From assembly GCA_030064845.1 (NCBI GenBank), contig JASJEC010000011.1:27516-91515 (forward strand): a stretch of 64,000 nt of DNA, in the 5' to 3' direction. This stretch comes from Kiloniellales bacterium. GTDB taxonomy: Bacteria; Pseudomonadota; Alphaproteobacteria; Kiloniellales; JAKSDN01. The translations under genes and the position numbers were made by a program. The notes under the pieces are model-generated. The model saw nothing but the letters and a program-made list of their open reading frames with translations. It made no database searches and had not been told where the DNA came from. Of this stretch, positions 16,945-24,452 are shown piece by piece; positions within the stretch are counted from its first letter, which is position 1; each line of letters begins with the position of its first letter.

Positions 16945-17238
16945 CTAGGAGAGGCCTTCCTGACGCCGCACGGTCATGCCCGGCTTCGCCTCGATCATGC
17001 AGGCCCGGGTATTGGGTCGGCCGTCGATGACGCAGCGGCACTCCCAGCAGACGCCGATGCCGCAGAACAGACCGCGCGGACCGCCGTCTTCGGCGCGGCG
17101 CAGGAAGCGGATGTCGGCGGCGAGCAGGGCGGCCCCGACGGTTTCGCCGGGCCTGGCCGGAATCTCTCTGCCGTCGAAATGGAAGAGAAAGGTTTCGCCT
17201 TCCCCGACCCGGCCCAGACGTCGTTCCCGCCCCGTCAC
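16945..17238 (-). CDS. Small [2Fe-2S] subunit (HcnA/LhpF-like)
   Basis: Ferredoxin-like protein of 97 residues, third part of the dehydrogenase. A beta-grasp fold segment (FLFHFDGREIPARPGETV) is followed by CGIGVCWECRCVIDGRPNTRAC, which gives the four cysteines of a plant-type [2Fe-2S] centre, the usual pattern of HcnA and of the N-terminus of heterotetrameric sarcosine oxidase alpha. The GTG start overlaps the stop of the M24 gene (GTGA); no better start exists downstream. This small gene is easily missed because a much longer spurious frame covers it. Confidence 0.88.
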   Translation of the reverse strand: MTGRERRLGRVGEGETFLFHFDGREIPARPGETVGAALLAADIRFLRRAEDGGPRGLFCGIGVCWECRCVIDGRPNTRACMIEAKPGMTVRRQEGLS

Positions 17239-18428
17239 AGCAGGCGCTCGTCGAAGGGCGCCGTCGACAAGCTCTCGACGCCCGTGGCGGTGACCAGCAC
17301 CTGCTCCTCGAGCTTGACGCCCTCCCGGCCGTCCTCGGCGCCCAGATAGCTCTCGATGCAAAGCACCATGTTTTCCTCGATCACGCCGTCGTAGCCGCCG
17401 GTCTCGAAGTCTTCCGGGTAGACGATGTTGGGGTATTCGTTGCACATTCCGGCGCCGTGGGCGACGCAGAGATAGCGGTGCTTCATGAAACGCTGGGGCA
17501 GCCGCCAGCTCTGCTCCGTGACGTCCCGGAAGGACCGGCCCGGCGCCATCAGCGCCAGGTTGTGCTGCAGCTGCTCGTAGGCCAGGCCGAAGAGATCGCG
17601 CTGTTCGCCCTTGGGCCGGCCGTTGCCGCAGAGCTGGGTGCGCGATATGTCGGAGAGGTAGCCGAAGGGGCCGACCATGTCGGTATCGACGGCGACCAGG
17701 TCGCCGTCCTCGATCACCCGCGTACCGGCCTCCTGGAACCAAGGGTTGGTGCGCGGGCCCGAGCTGAGCAGGCGGGTCTCGATCCACTCGCCGCCCTCGG
17801 CCGCGTTGACCGCCTGGAGGCGCGACCAGAGCGCCTGTTCGGTCATGCCCGGTGCCAGGTCCTCGCGGATCTTGGCCAGGGCCCGATCGCAGACCGCCAT
17901 GGAGCGGCGCATCAAGGCGATCTCTTCCGGCAGCTTGATCGCCCGGGCGCGCTCCATGATTTCGCCGGCGGGCACGAGCCTGCAGCCTTCGGCGCCTAGG
18001 GCGGCCGCCAGGGCCGGGTCGAAACGGTCGACCGCAAGCCGGCCTCCCGCGCCGCCTGACGCTTGCAGGAGATCGGCAATCTCGACCGCGCTTTTTCTGG
18101 CGACGGCATCGACCCTGGGGCCGGCGAGCCAGTAGCAGGTGGTGGCCGCGGGCCGGCACTCGGCCAGGGCCGTCTTGCCGCGAAAGTGGTGGTGGGCGCC
18201 GGGGTTGTCGAACAGGATGGCGTGGCCCTCGGCCGGCACGAAGACATAGCGGGTGGCTCCGTGGAAGTTCCAAAGGCTGCTGCGGCTGGTCCCCGTCGCG
18301 TAGCGGATGTTGATCGGATCGAACAGGAGCGCCGCGGCGCAGTCGGCCGCCGCGAGCCCGGCCTGGACCCGGGCCAGCCTCGACTGGTCGAGCCTGTCGA
18401 TCGCTTCCTGGGAGAGGGTCTCGGTCAC
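17235..18428 (-). CDS. M24 metallopeptidase-fold enzyme with DddP-type metal site
   Basis: Pita-bread enzyme of 397 residues with an N-terminal creatinase-type domain (1-155) and a catalytic domain. Putative metal ligands are Asp248, Asp250, Asp260, His324, Glu359 and Glu374. The DxD-x9-D arrangement differs from prolidase, where the first Asp is 11 residues before the second. It matches, at a constant offset of 47, the iron ligands I recall for the DMSP lyase DddP. Tyr319 fits DddP Tyr366, but the position of DddP catalytic Asp377 is Asn330 here. It could be an Xaa-Pro or amide hydrolase feeding the coupled dehydrogenase. The GTG start overlaps the EamA stop (GTGA). Confidence 0.88.
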   Translation of the reverse strand: MTETLSQEAIDRLDQSRLARVQAGLAAADCAAALLFDPINIRYATGTSRSSLWNFHGATRYVFVPAEGHAILFDNPGAHHHFRGKTALAECRPAATTCYWLAGPRVDAVARKSAVEIADLLQASGGAGGRLAVDRFDPALAAALGAEGCRLVPAGEIMERARAIKLPEEIALMRRSMAVCDRALAKIREDLAPGMTEQALWSRLQAVNAAEGGEWIETRLLSSGPRTNPWFQEAGTRVIEDGDLVAVDTDMVGPFGYLSDISRTQLCGNGRPKGEQRDLFGLAYEQLQHNLALMAPGRSFRDVTEQSWRLPQRFMKHRYLCVAHGAGMCNEYPNIVYPEDFETGGYDGVIEENMVLCIESYLGAEDGREGVKLEEQVLVTATGVESLSTAPFDERLL

Positions 18429-19315
18429 GATGGCTGCTCGTCCCTTCGAATGCGTTCCCGGTAGAGGATGAAGAGGCCGCTGCCAATGATCAGCGCGCTG
18501 CCCAGGAGATCCCAGCGGTCCGGTTGCTCGCCCCAGACGATCAGGCCGGCGAGGACGGCCCAGAAGATCGCGGTGTACTTGTAGGGCGCGACCAAGGCCG
18601 CTTCGGCGTGGCGGAAGGCCTCGATCATGGAGATCTGCCCGAGCGAGAAGAACAGGGCGGAGGCCGTCAGCAGCAGCAATTGGCCGCCGTCCGGTGCGAC
18701 CCAGTTGGGCAGGGCCGCCGCGCCGCCGCCCAGGATGCAGAGCAGGAACGTCACGGTCAGGATCGAGAGGGTCGGGACGGAAGCCGTCAGGCGCCGCGTC
18801 GTGATATCCCGCAAGGCCAGGGTGAAGGCGCCGACGAAGGGCAAGAGAACGGCCAAGTTCAGAGCGCCGGCGGTCGGCCGCATGACCACGGCGACGCCGA
18901 GGAACCCGACCAGGACGGCGGCCCAGCGCCGCCATCCGACGCTCTCGCCCAGCAGGCTCGGCGCGAGGGCCGTCACGAAGAGAGGGGCCGCGTAGACGAT
19001 CACGATCGCCTCGGCCAGGGGCAGGTAGCGCAGCGAGGTGGTGAAGAGAAAGAGCGTCGCCACGACGAGCGCCGCGCAGAGCAGCTGGCCCGGCAGGTTA
19101 TGGCGAACAAGGGGAACCCGCCGGTGCCAGACCAGGGTGAGAAGAATGAGGCCGAGAAGTCCGATCACGGCGCGCAGGGCGATGATCTCGCCGACTGGCA
19201 GCGAGGCGACCAGCCACTTGGTCATGACGTCGGTCATGGTCAGGAAGGCCATGCTCGCCACCATGAAGAGGATGCCCCGCCCGGCCGTCGAGCGCGGCGC
19301 CTCGGCGACGGTCAT
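18425..19315 (-). CDS. EamA/DMT-family transporter
   Basis: Ten-helix inner-membrane transporter of 296 residues made of two EamA repeats (about 12-140 and 155-285). The first repeat contains ALRAVIGLLGLILL and PLAEAIVIVYAAPLFVTALAP, both typical of the drug/metabolite exporter superfamily; the second ends with GEQPDRWDLLGSALIIGSGLF. It is the first gene of a five-gene minus-strand operon with the M24 enzyme and the three-part dehydrogenase, each joined to the next by overlaps or very short gaps. It may import the pathway substrate or export a product; the sequence does not decide. Confidence 0.92.
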   Translation of the reverse strand: MTVAEAPRSTAGRGILFMVASMAFLTMTDVMTKWLVASLPVGEIIALRAVIGLLGLILLTLVWHRRVPLVRHNLPGQLLCAALVVATLFLFTTSLRYLPLAEAIVIVYAAPLFVTALAPSLLGESVGWRRWAAVLVGFLGVAVVMRPTAGALNLAVLLPFVGAFTLALRDITTRRLTASVPTLSILTVTFLLCILGGGAAALPNWVAPDGGQLLLLTASALFFSLGQISMIEAFRHAEAALVAPYKYTAIFWAVLAGLIVWGEQPDRWDLLGSALIIGSGLFILYRERIRRDEQPS

Positions 19316-19457
19316 GTCTGCGCCCCGTTGCGCGCCGAACGCTCGCTCGCAGCCGCTTCCCTGGTCATGATCGAGAATGCTGGGTCATGGTCGGGACCGC
19401 AGCTAGCCAAGACGCGTCGATCATTGTCGTAATTCTTCGCGGCGGTTGAGTGTGAAT

Positions 19458-19486
19458 GTCCGGGCGCCGGAGGCTGGTGCCCGGAC
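19458..19486. other. GC-rich hairpin in divergent spacer
   Basis: GTCCGGGCGCC (19458-19468) pairs with GGTGCCCGGAC (19476-19486), allowing one G-T pair, around a 7-base loop. It lies between the divergent EamA and PerM-type genes, in the leader of the latter. No T-tract follows, so its role is unknown. Confidence 0.45.
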
Positions 19487-19566
19487 CGGCCCTGTTTCCG
19501 TTTTCTTGTGCAGTAAAGCCAAACCGGTCACATTCGGCGCACCCACAACGGCCGGGAGTTCAGCGG

Positions 19567-20691
19567 ATGACAGCTGATCCAAAGGGGCAGACCGCGTTTC
19601 TGGACCGGGCCGTCGAGCTGACCATCCGCCTCGGTCTGGTCATGCTGCTGATCGGCTGGTGCTTCTACACCGTGCGCCCCTTCATCCTGCCGGCGATCTG
19701 GGGGATTATCATCGCCGTCGCTGCCTATCCCGGCTATCTGCGCCTACGCGGTCTGTTCGGTGGCCGGCGCCGCCTGACGGCAAGCGTCGTCGCGCTGCTC
19801 GGCCTGCTGGTGATCATCCTGCCGGTGGTCCTGCTCGGCGACACACTGGCGAGCGGCGGCCTCGCGCTCGCCGAGGTGCTGGAAAGCGGACCGGTCAGCC
19901 TGCCGCCACCGCCGGAGAGCATCAAGGAATGGTCTTTCATTGGCGGGCCCCTCTACGCCACCTGGGAGCAGGCCTCGAGCAATCTCGACGTTGTGCTCGA
20001 ACGCTTCACGCCTCAGCTGAAGGCTTTTGGCAGTGTCCTGGTGGCCGGCGCCGCGAACTTTGGCCTGGCGATGCTGCAGTTCATCGTCGCCATTATCATC
20101 GCGCCGATCCTGATGGTGCACGCGGACAGAGGCGGGCAGACCGCCGACACGATCGCCCGGCGCCTGGCAGGGCCGCGCGGGCCCGAGTTCGCCGACCTGG
20201 CTGAAGAGACGATCCGCAACGTGACTCGCGGCATTCTCGGTGTCGCGGTGATCCAGGCCCTGTTGGCCGGTTTGGGCATGCTGGTCGTGGGCGTGCCCGC
20301 CGCCGGTTTGCTGGCGCTCGTCTGCCTGATCCTGGCGACCGTCCAGATCGGTGTCGCCCCCGTCATGATCCCCGCCGCGATCTATGTGTTCTACGCCTCG
20401 GGCACCGGCGTGGGTCTGCTCTTCGCGGTTTGGGCGGTTCTGGTCACCCTGTCCGACAGCGTGCTGAAGCCGGTCCTGCTTGGCCGCGGGGCGCGGGTGC
20501 CGATGCTGGTCATCTTTCTCGGCGCCATCGGCGGCTTCATCACCTCGGGCATCATCGGGCTCTTCACCGGCGCCGTGATCCTGACGCTGGGCTATACGCT
20601 CTTCATTGCCTGGCTCAACCAGCCCGCCGCTTCCGATCCCGATGCGCCGGAAGACGTTCAGGGGCCGGGCCGGGCGGACGCTCTTCGCTAA
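19567..20691 (+). CDS. AI-2E/PerM family permease
   Basis: Inner-membrane protein of 374 residues with about eight helices: two hydrophobic N-terminal helices (GLVMLLIGWCFYTVRPFILPAIW split by a turn), a periplasmic segment, and a conserved C-terminal block with VTLSDSVLKPVLLGRGARVPMLVIFLGAIGG. That is the family signature (the D-x-x-LKP motif). Some members export AI-2 or act as Na+/H+ antiporters, so the substrate is open. The ATG at 19567 is favoured over the in-frame ATG at 19456 because the intervening residues are not membrane-like and the homologous region starts there. It is transcribed alone. Confidence 0.9.
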   Translation: MTADPKGQTAFLDRAVELTIRLGLVMLLIGWCFYTVRPFILPAIWGIIIAVAAYPGYLRLRGLFGGRRRLTASVVALLGLLVIILPVVLLGDTLASGGLALAEVLESGPVSLPPPPESIKEWSFIGGPLYATWEQASSNLDVVLERFTPQLKAFGSVLVAGAANFGLAMLQFIVAIIIAPILMVHADRGGQTADTIARRLAGPRGPEFADLAEETIRNVTRGILGVAVIQALLAGLGMLVVGVPAAGLLALVCLILATVQIGVAPVMIPAAIYVFYASGTGVGLLFAVWAVLVTLSDSVLKPVLLGRGARVPMLVIFLGAIGGFITSGIIGLFTGAVILTLGYTLFIAWLNQPAASDPDAPEDVQGPGRADALR

Positions 20692-20788
20692 CTTCGCGGC
20701 GCGGCCTCCTCTGCCGGCAATCAGCTTTTGCCAAGCGCGCAAGGGTGACTTAGCCTCGGGGCAAAGAGCGTGAAACAGGGAGCCAGCC

Positions 20789-22255
20789 ATGTTGAGAACC
20801 GGTGAGGACTACCGCGAGTCGCTGCGCGACGGCCGCCAGGTGTGGATCGGCGGGGAGAAGGTCGAGGACGTCACCACCCATCCCGCCTTCAAGCCGATCG
20901 TCGATATCCGGGCCCGGATCTACGACATGGCGCACGAGGACGAGACCCGCGAGGTCATGTCCTATCAGGACGAGGGCACCAACGAGGCCAACAACATTGC
21001 CTACAAGCCGCCGAAGACCCGGGAGGACTGGGAGGACAAGCGGCGCTTCGTCGACACGGTCCTGAGGGACATCGGCGGCGTGGTCGTCCGGGTCGGCGAT
21101 GAGACCATCGGCGAGGTCTGGTCGCTCTGGGACGGCAAGGAAGTCCTGAACGAGATCGATTCCCAGTGGAGCGCAAACGTCGAGAACCACGTACTGCGCG
21201 CGCTGCAGTCCGACACCTTCCACGTCTCGGCCAATACCGATCCCAAGGGCGATCGCTCGAAGCGGCCCCAGGACCAGGACCCGGACATGCTGCTCCATCT
21301 GGTCAAGGAGACCGACAAGGGCATCGTGGTGCGCGGCGCCAAGTACGAGACCGCTGCGGCCTACTCGAACCAGGCCTTCGTCAAGCCGACCATCGCCAAC
21401 TGGGGCGACCAGAAGCTCTCCGACTACGCGCTCGGCTTCATCGCCGACATGGGCGCGCCGGGCATGAAGCACATCTGCCGCACCGGCTTCGCCGGCAAGA
21501 AGCCGATGGATGACTATCCCCTGGCGAACCGCTTCGACGAGGTCGACACCCTGATCATCTTCGACGACGTCCTGGTGCCCTGGGAGAACGTGCTGTTCTA
21601 CCGCCACACCAACGCGGCGACCTTCATCCGCTCGACCCTGCACCGCTACTCGGCCTTCCCCTTCGTGCAGCGCATCCTCTACATCGCCGACATGCTGATC
21701 GGCGCCGCGCTGTTCAACGTGCGCCAGACCGGGCTCGACAAGCAGCAGGCGGTGCGCGAGAAGCTGGCGCAGCTGGCCTGCTACCGGGAGACGATCCACG
21801 CCCACCTGACCGCGGCGATCGCCATGGCCGAAGAGAGCCCGGCCGGCCTCTTGATGCCCAATCCTTCGCTGCTCTACACCGGCCGGGTGCACGCCTGCAC
21901 CAAGCTGCCCGAGATGATGCATCTGACCCGCGAGCTCTGCGGCGGGCAGATCTGCGTGACGCCGGACCACGCCGCCTTCGAGTCGCCCGAGACCAAGCCC
22001 TTCCTGCAGAAGTACTACTCGGTCAACGAGGACTGGGTCGCCGACGACCGGCGCAAGCTGCTGGCCTTCGCGCGCGACCTGCTCAACTCCGACTACGCCG
22101 GTCACCGGCTGACCTTCGAGCTCTTCGCCCAGTCGCCGCCCTTCGCGCACCTCAACGCGGTCTACAACAACTTCGACTTCTCCGGACCGCTCGACTTCGT
22201 GCGCAACTCCGCCGGCCTGTCGGATCGGGTCATGGGCGAGCAGGGGAAAGGCTGA
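20789..22255 (+). CDS. FADH2-dependent monooxygenase, HpaB (4-hydroxyphenylacetate 3-hydroxylase) family
   Basis: Group D flavin monooxygenase of 488 residues with the acyl-CoA-dehydrogenase fold. It begins MLRTGEDYRESLRDGRQVWI, the HpaB family start, and carries VKETDKGIVVRGAKYETAAA, DTLIIFDDVLVPWENVLFYR in the middle and an all-helical C-terminal domain. It needs reduced FAD from a separate reductase (HpaC type), and none is encoded nearby. CAGGGAG lies before the ATG. It is the first gene of a run with RidA, a PhyH dioxygenase, DUF1028 and a B12 protein, an unusual setting for a simple phenol hydroxylase, so the substrate may not be 4-hydroxyphenylacetate. Confidence 0.93.
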   Translation: MLRTGEDYRESLRDGRQVWIGGEKVEDVTTHPAFKPIVDIRARIYDMAHEDETREVMSYQDEGTNEANNIAYKPPKTREDWEDKRRFVDTVLRDIGGVVVRVGDETIGEVWSLWDGKEVLNEIDSQWSANVENHVLRALQSDTFHVSANTDPKGDRSKRPQDQDPDMLLHLVKETDKGIVVRGAKYETAAAYSNQAFVKPTIANWGDQKLSDYALGFIADMGAPGMKHICRTGFAGKKPMDDYPLANRFDEVDTLIIFDDVLVPWENVLFYRHTNAATFIRSTLHRYSAFPFVQRILYIADMLIGAALFNVRQTGLDKQQAVREKLAQLACYRETIHAHLTAAIAMAEESPAGLLMPNPSLLYTGRVHACTKLPEMMHLTRELCGGQICVTPDHAAFESPETKPFLQKYYSVNEDWVADDRRKLLAFARDLLNSDYAGHRLTFELFAQSPPFAHLNAVYNNFDFSGPLDFVRNSAGLSDRVMGEQGKG

Positions 22256-22285
22256 CAAGCGAGGACAAGCGAGGGGGGCAAGACC

Positions 22286-22708
22286 ATGATCCATACCCGC
22301 ATCCGGACGTTCAACACGCGCGACACCTATCCGGAGCAGAACCTGGACAACGACCTGTGCCAGGCGGTGCGGGCCGGCAACATGGTTTTCCTGCGCGGCC
22401 AGGTCGGTCAGGACCTGGACACCCGGGAGTCGGTCGGCATCGGCGACGCCGCCGCCCAGACCGAGCAGGCCATGAAGAACGTCGCCATGCTGCTGCAGGA
22501 GGCCGGCGCAGAGCTCAGCCATATCTGCAAGATCACGATCTATCTTACTGATATTCGGTATCGCGAGGCGGTCTATGGCGTGATCGGCCGCTGGCTCAAA
22601 GGAGTCTTTCCCGTGTCCACCGGCCTCGTGATCGACAGCCTCGCGCGCCCCGAGTGGGTCATGGAGATCGACGTGATCGCGGTGATCCCCGAGGAGAAGC
22701 AACCGTGA
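22286..22708 (+). CDS. RidA/YjgF/YER057c family protein
   Basis: Small trimeric protein of 140 residues, probably an enamine/imine deaminase that hydrolyses reactive intermediates. Visible family features are VFLRGQVGQDLDTRESVGIGD near residue 35, the DAAAQTEQAMKNVAMLLQEAGA helix and the C-terminal PEWVMEIDVIAVI strand. The usual Arg105-equivalent (of the G-x-x-R signature) appears as LARPEWVMEI. GAGGGGGG stands eight bases before the ATG. Thirty bases separate it from the monooxygenase gene, and its stop overlaps the GTG of the dioxygenase gene. The context suggests the pathway makes an imine or enamine. Confidence 0.92.
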   Translation: MIHTRIRTFNTRDTYPEQNLDNDLCQAVRAGNMVFLRGQVGQDLDTRESVGIGDAAAQTEQAMKNVAMLLQEAGAELSHICKITIYLTDIRYREAVYGVIGRWLKGVFPVSTGLVIDSLARPEWVMEIDVIAVIPEEKQP

Positions 22709-23565
22709 CGCCGGGCGCCGACCGGGCCTTCTTCGAGGAGAACGGCTATCTCTTCGTGTCCGGCCTCGCCTCGGCCGAGGAGCTCGAGGCGCTGCGCCGC
22801 GAGCTGGACGGCTGGATCGAGGAGAGCCGGGCGCACCGGGTAAACTACGGCGAGACGCCCGACGGCAAGGCGCGTTTCGACCTCGAGGCCGGCCACACGG
22901 CCGAGCGGCCCAAGCTGCGCCGGGTCGCCAATCCCGCCGACATCTCCGAGACCTATCGCCGCTTTCTCATGGACGGCAAGGTCGCCGACGTCGTCGCGCA
23001 ACTGATCGGGCCCGACGTCAAGTTCCATCACTGCAAGCTCAACATCAAGCTGCCGGGCATGGCGACCCGGGTCGACTGGCACCAGGACCACCCCTACGAC
23101 CCCCATACCAACGACGACATGCTGGCCGCCCTGGTCATGCTCGACGACACGAGCGAGGCCAACGGCTGCATCCGCGTCGTGCCGGGCAGCCACAAGGAGC
23201 CTGTCAGCCTCTATCGCGACGGCCGTTTCGTCGGCAAGGTCTCGGACCGGGAAGCCGAGGACTTCCAGCGCCGCTCGGTGCCGGTCGAGGGCAGGGCGGG
23301 GGACGTCTGCTTGATCCACACCTGGGTCATGCACGGCTCCTCGCCCAACCTGACCGATTGGCCGCGGCGCCTCTTGATCTGCGACTACACGGCGGCCGAC
23401 GCCTTCTGGATCACGCCACCCATGGTGCCCTCGATCTACAGCGGCCGGGTGATCCGCGGCGAGCCGGCCCGCTTCGCGCGGCTCAAGGCCGGCACGATCG
23501 AGCTGCCGCCGCGCTACGAGGACGACTCCTTCTTCGGCGTCCAGGGCCAGGCCGGCGTGAACTAA
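22705..23565 (+). CDS. Phytanoyl-CoA dioxygenase (PhyH) family Fe(II)/2-oxoglutarate enzyme
   Basis: Non-haem iron hydroxylase of 286 residues. The N-terminus (FFEENGYLFVSGLASAEEL) is the PhyH signature. The facial triad is seen as WHQDHPYDP (His-x-Asp) near residue 118, and the distal His in VMHGSSPNLT near residue 208; the following RRLLICDY carries the Arg that binds 2-oxoglutarate. The GTG start at 22705 overlaps the RidA stop (GTGA); a spurious upstream ATG at 22654 lies within ridA. The substrate is likely a free or carrier-bound small acid, since the family is broad (also ectoine and chlorinating enzymes). Confidence 0.92.
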   Translation: MTPGADRAFFEENGYLFVSGLASAEELEALRRELDGWIEESRAHRVNYGETPDGKARFDLEAGHTAERPKLRRVANPADISETYRRFLMDGKVADVVAQLIGPDVKFHHCKLNIKLPGMATRVDWHQDHPYDPHTNDDMLAALVMLDDTSEANGCIRVVPGSHKEPVSLYRDGRFVGKVSDREAEDFQRRSVPVEGRAGDVCLIHTWVMHGSSPNLTDWPRRLLICDYTAADAFWITPPMVPSIYSGRVIRGEPARFARLKAGTIELPPRYEDDSFFGVQGQAGVN

Positions 23566-23570
23566 CCGAA

Positions 23571-23687
<117 letters not shown>

Positions 23688-23712
23688 TTTTTTGTTGGCG
23701 AAGGACGCGGCC

Positions 23713-24390
23713 ATGACTTTTTCGATCACGGGGCGCTGCGCAGAGACAGGGATGTTCGGCCTCTCGGTCACCAGCTCCAGCCCCTCGGTGGCCAGCCGCT
23801 GCGCCTGGGCCAAGGCGGGCGTCGGCGCGGTGGCGACCCAGAACATCACCGATCCGAGCCTGGGCGCGCGGGGCCTGGCGCTGATGGAAGACGGCCTGGA
23901 CGCGGCCGCCGCGCTGCGCCAGATCCGCGACACGGCGCCGCACCTGGCCTACCGCCAGCTCGCGTTGATCGACCGCCAGGGCCGCACGGCCCATCACTCC
24001 GGCGAGAACACCTTGGGCACCCACGCGGTCGCCGAGGGGCGCGACTGCGTCGCCGCCGGAAACCTGCTGGCCGACACCGGCGTGCCGGCCGCCATGGTGG
24101 CCGCCTTTGAGGCCTGCGCCGGCGAATCTCTGGCGGAGCGCCTGCTGCGCGGCCTGGAAGCGGGCCTCGCCGCCGGGGGCGAGGAGGGGCCGGTCAAGTC
24201 TGCCGGCCTGCTGGTGGTCCACGCGCTGGACTGGCCCCTGGTCGAGCTGCGCCAGGACTGGCGCGACGAGGACGTGATCCCGGCCCTGCGCCAGGCCTGG
24301 GAGGTCTTCCGCCCCCAGGTCGACGACTACGTCACCCGCGCCCTCGATCCCACCGCCGCCCCCAGCTACGGCGTGCCGGGCGATCCTTGA
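23713..24390 (+). CDS. DUF1028 family protein (Ntn-hydrolase-like)
   Basis: Cytoplasmic protein of 225 residues. The start MTFSITGRCAETGMFG and the later VGAVATQNITDPSLGARGL, then TGVPAAMVAAFEAC, are the DUF1028 pattern; the family is predicted to adopt an N-terminal-nucleophile hydrolase fold and is often found near amino-acid catabolic or peptidase genes. The ATG at 23713 fits the family N-terminus exactly and has GAAGGA upstream; an in-frame ATG at 23647 falls inside the CACAGAG repeat and is rejected. The reaction is unknown. Confidence 0.88.
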   Translation: MTFSITGRCAETGMFGLSVTSSSPSVASRCAWAKAGVGAVATQNITDPSLGARGLALMEDGLDAAAALRQIRDTAPHLAYRQLALIDRQGRTAHHSGENTLGTHAVAEGRDCVAAGNLLADTGVPAAMVAAFEACAGESLAERLLRGLEAGLAAGGEEGPVKSAGLLVVHALDWPLVELRQDWRDEDVIPALRQAWEVFRPQVDDYVTRALDPTAAPSYGVPGDP

Positions 24391-24452
24391 GGCCAGAGTG
24401 CTTGCAGGAGCGCCGGCTTGCGGAGAAGACACTCCTTCCGCGACACTTCGTC

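Noticed and set aside
17235..18428. Calling the M24 gene a DMSP lyase (dddP)
   Set aside because: The metal-site spacing fits but the catalytic Asp is Asn, the protein is shorter, and neighbours do not form a DMSP/acrylate pathway; only DddP-like is justified.
20789..22255. Assigning the HpaB-family gene to 4-hydroxyphenylacetate degradation
   Set aside because: No HpaC reductase and none of the meta-cleavage genes (HpaD-I) are present in the window.
20750..22702. 650-codon open frame on the minus strand
   Set aside because: Antisense shadow of the HpaB and RidA genes; low-complexity His/Asp/Val composition and no domain.
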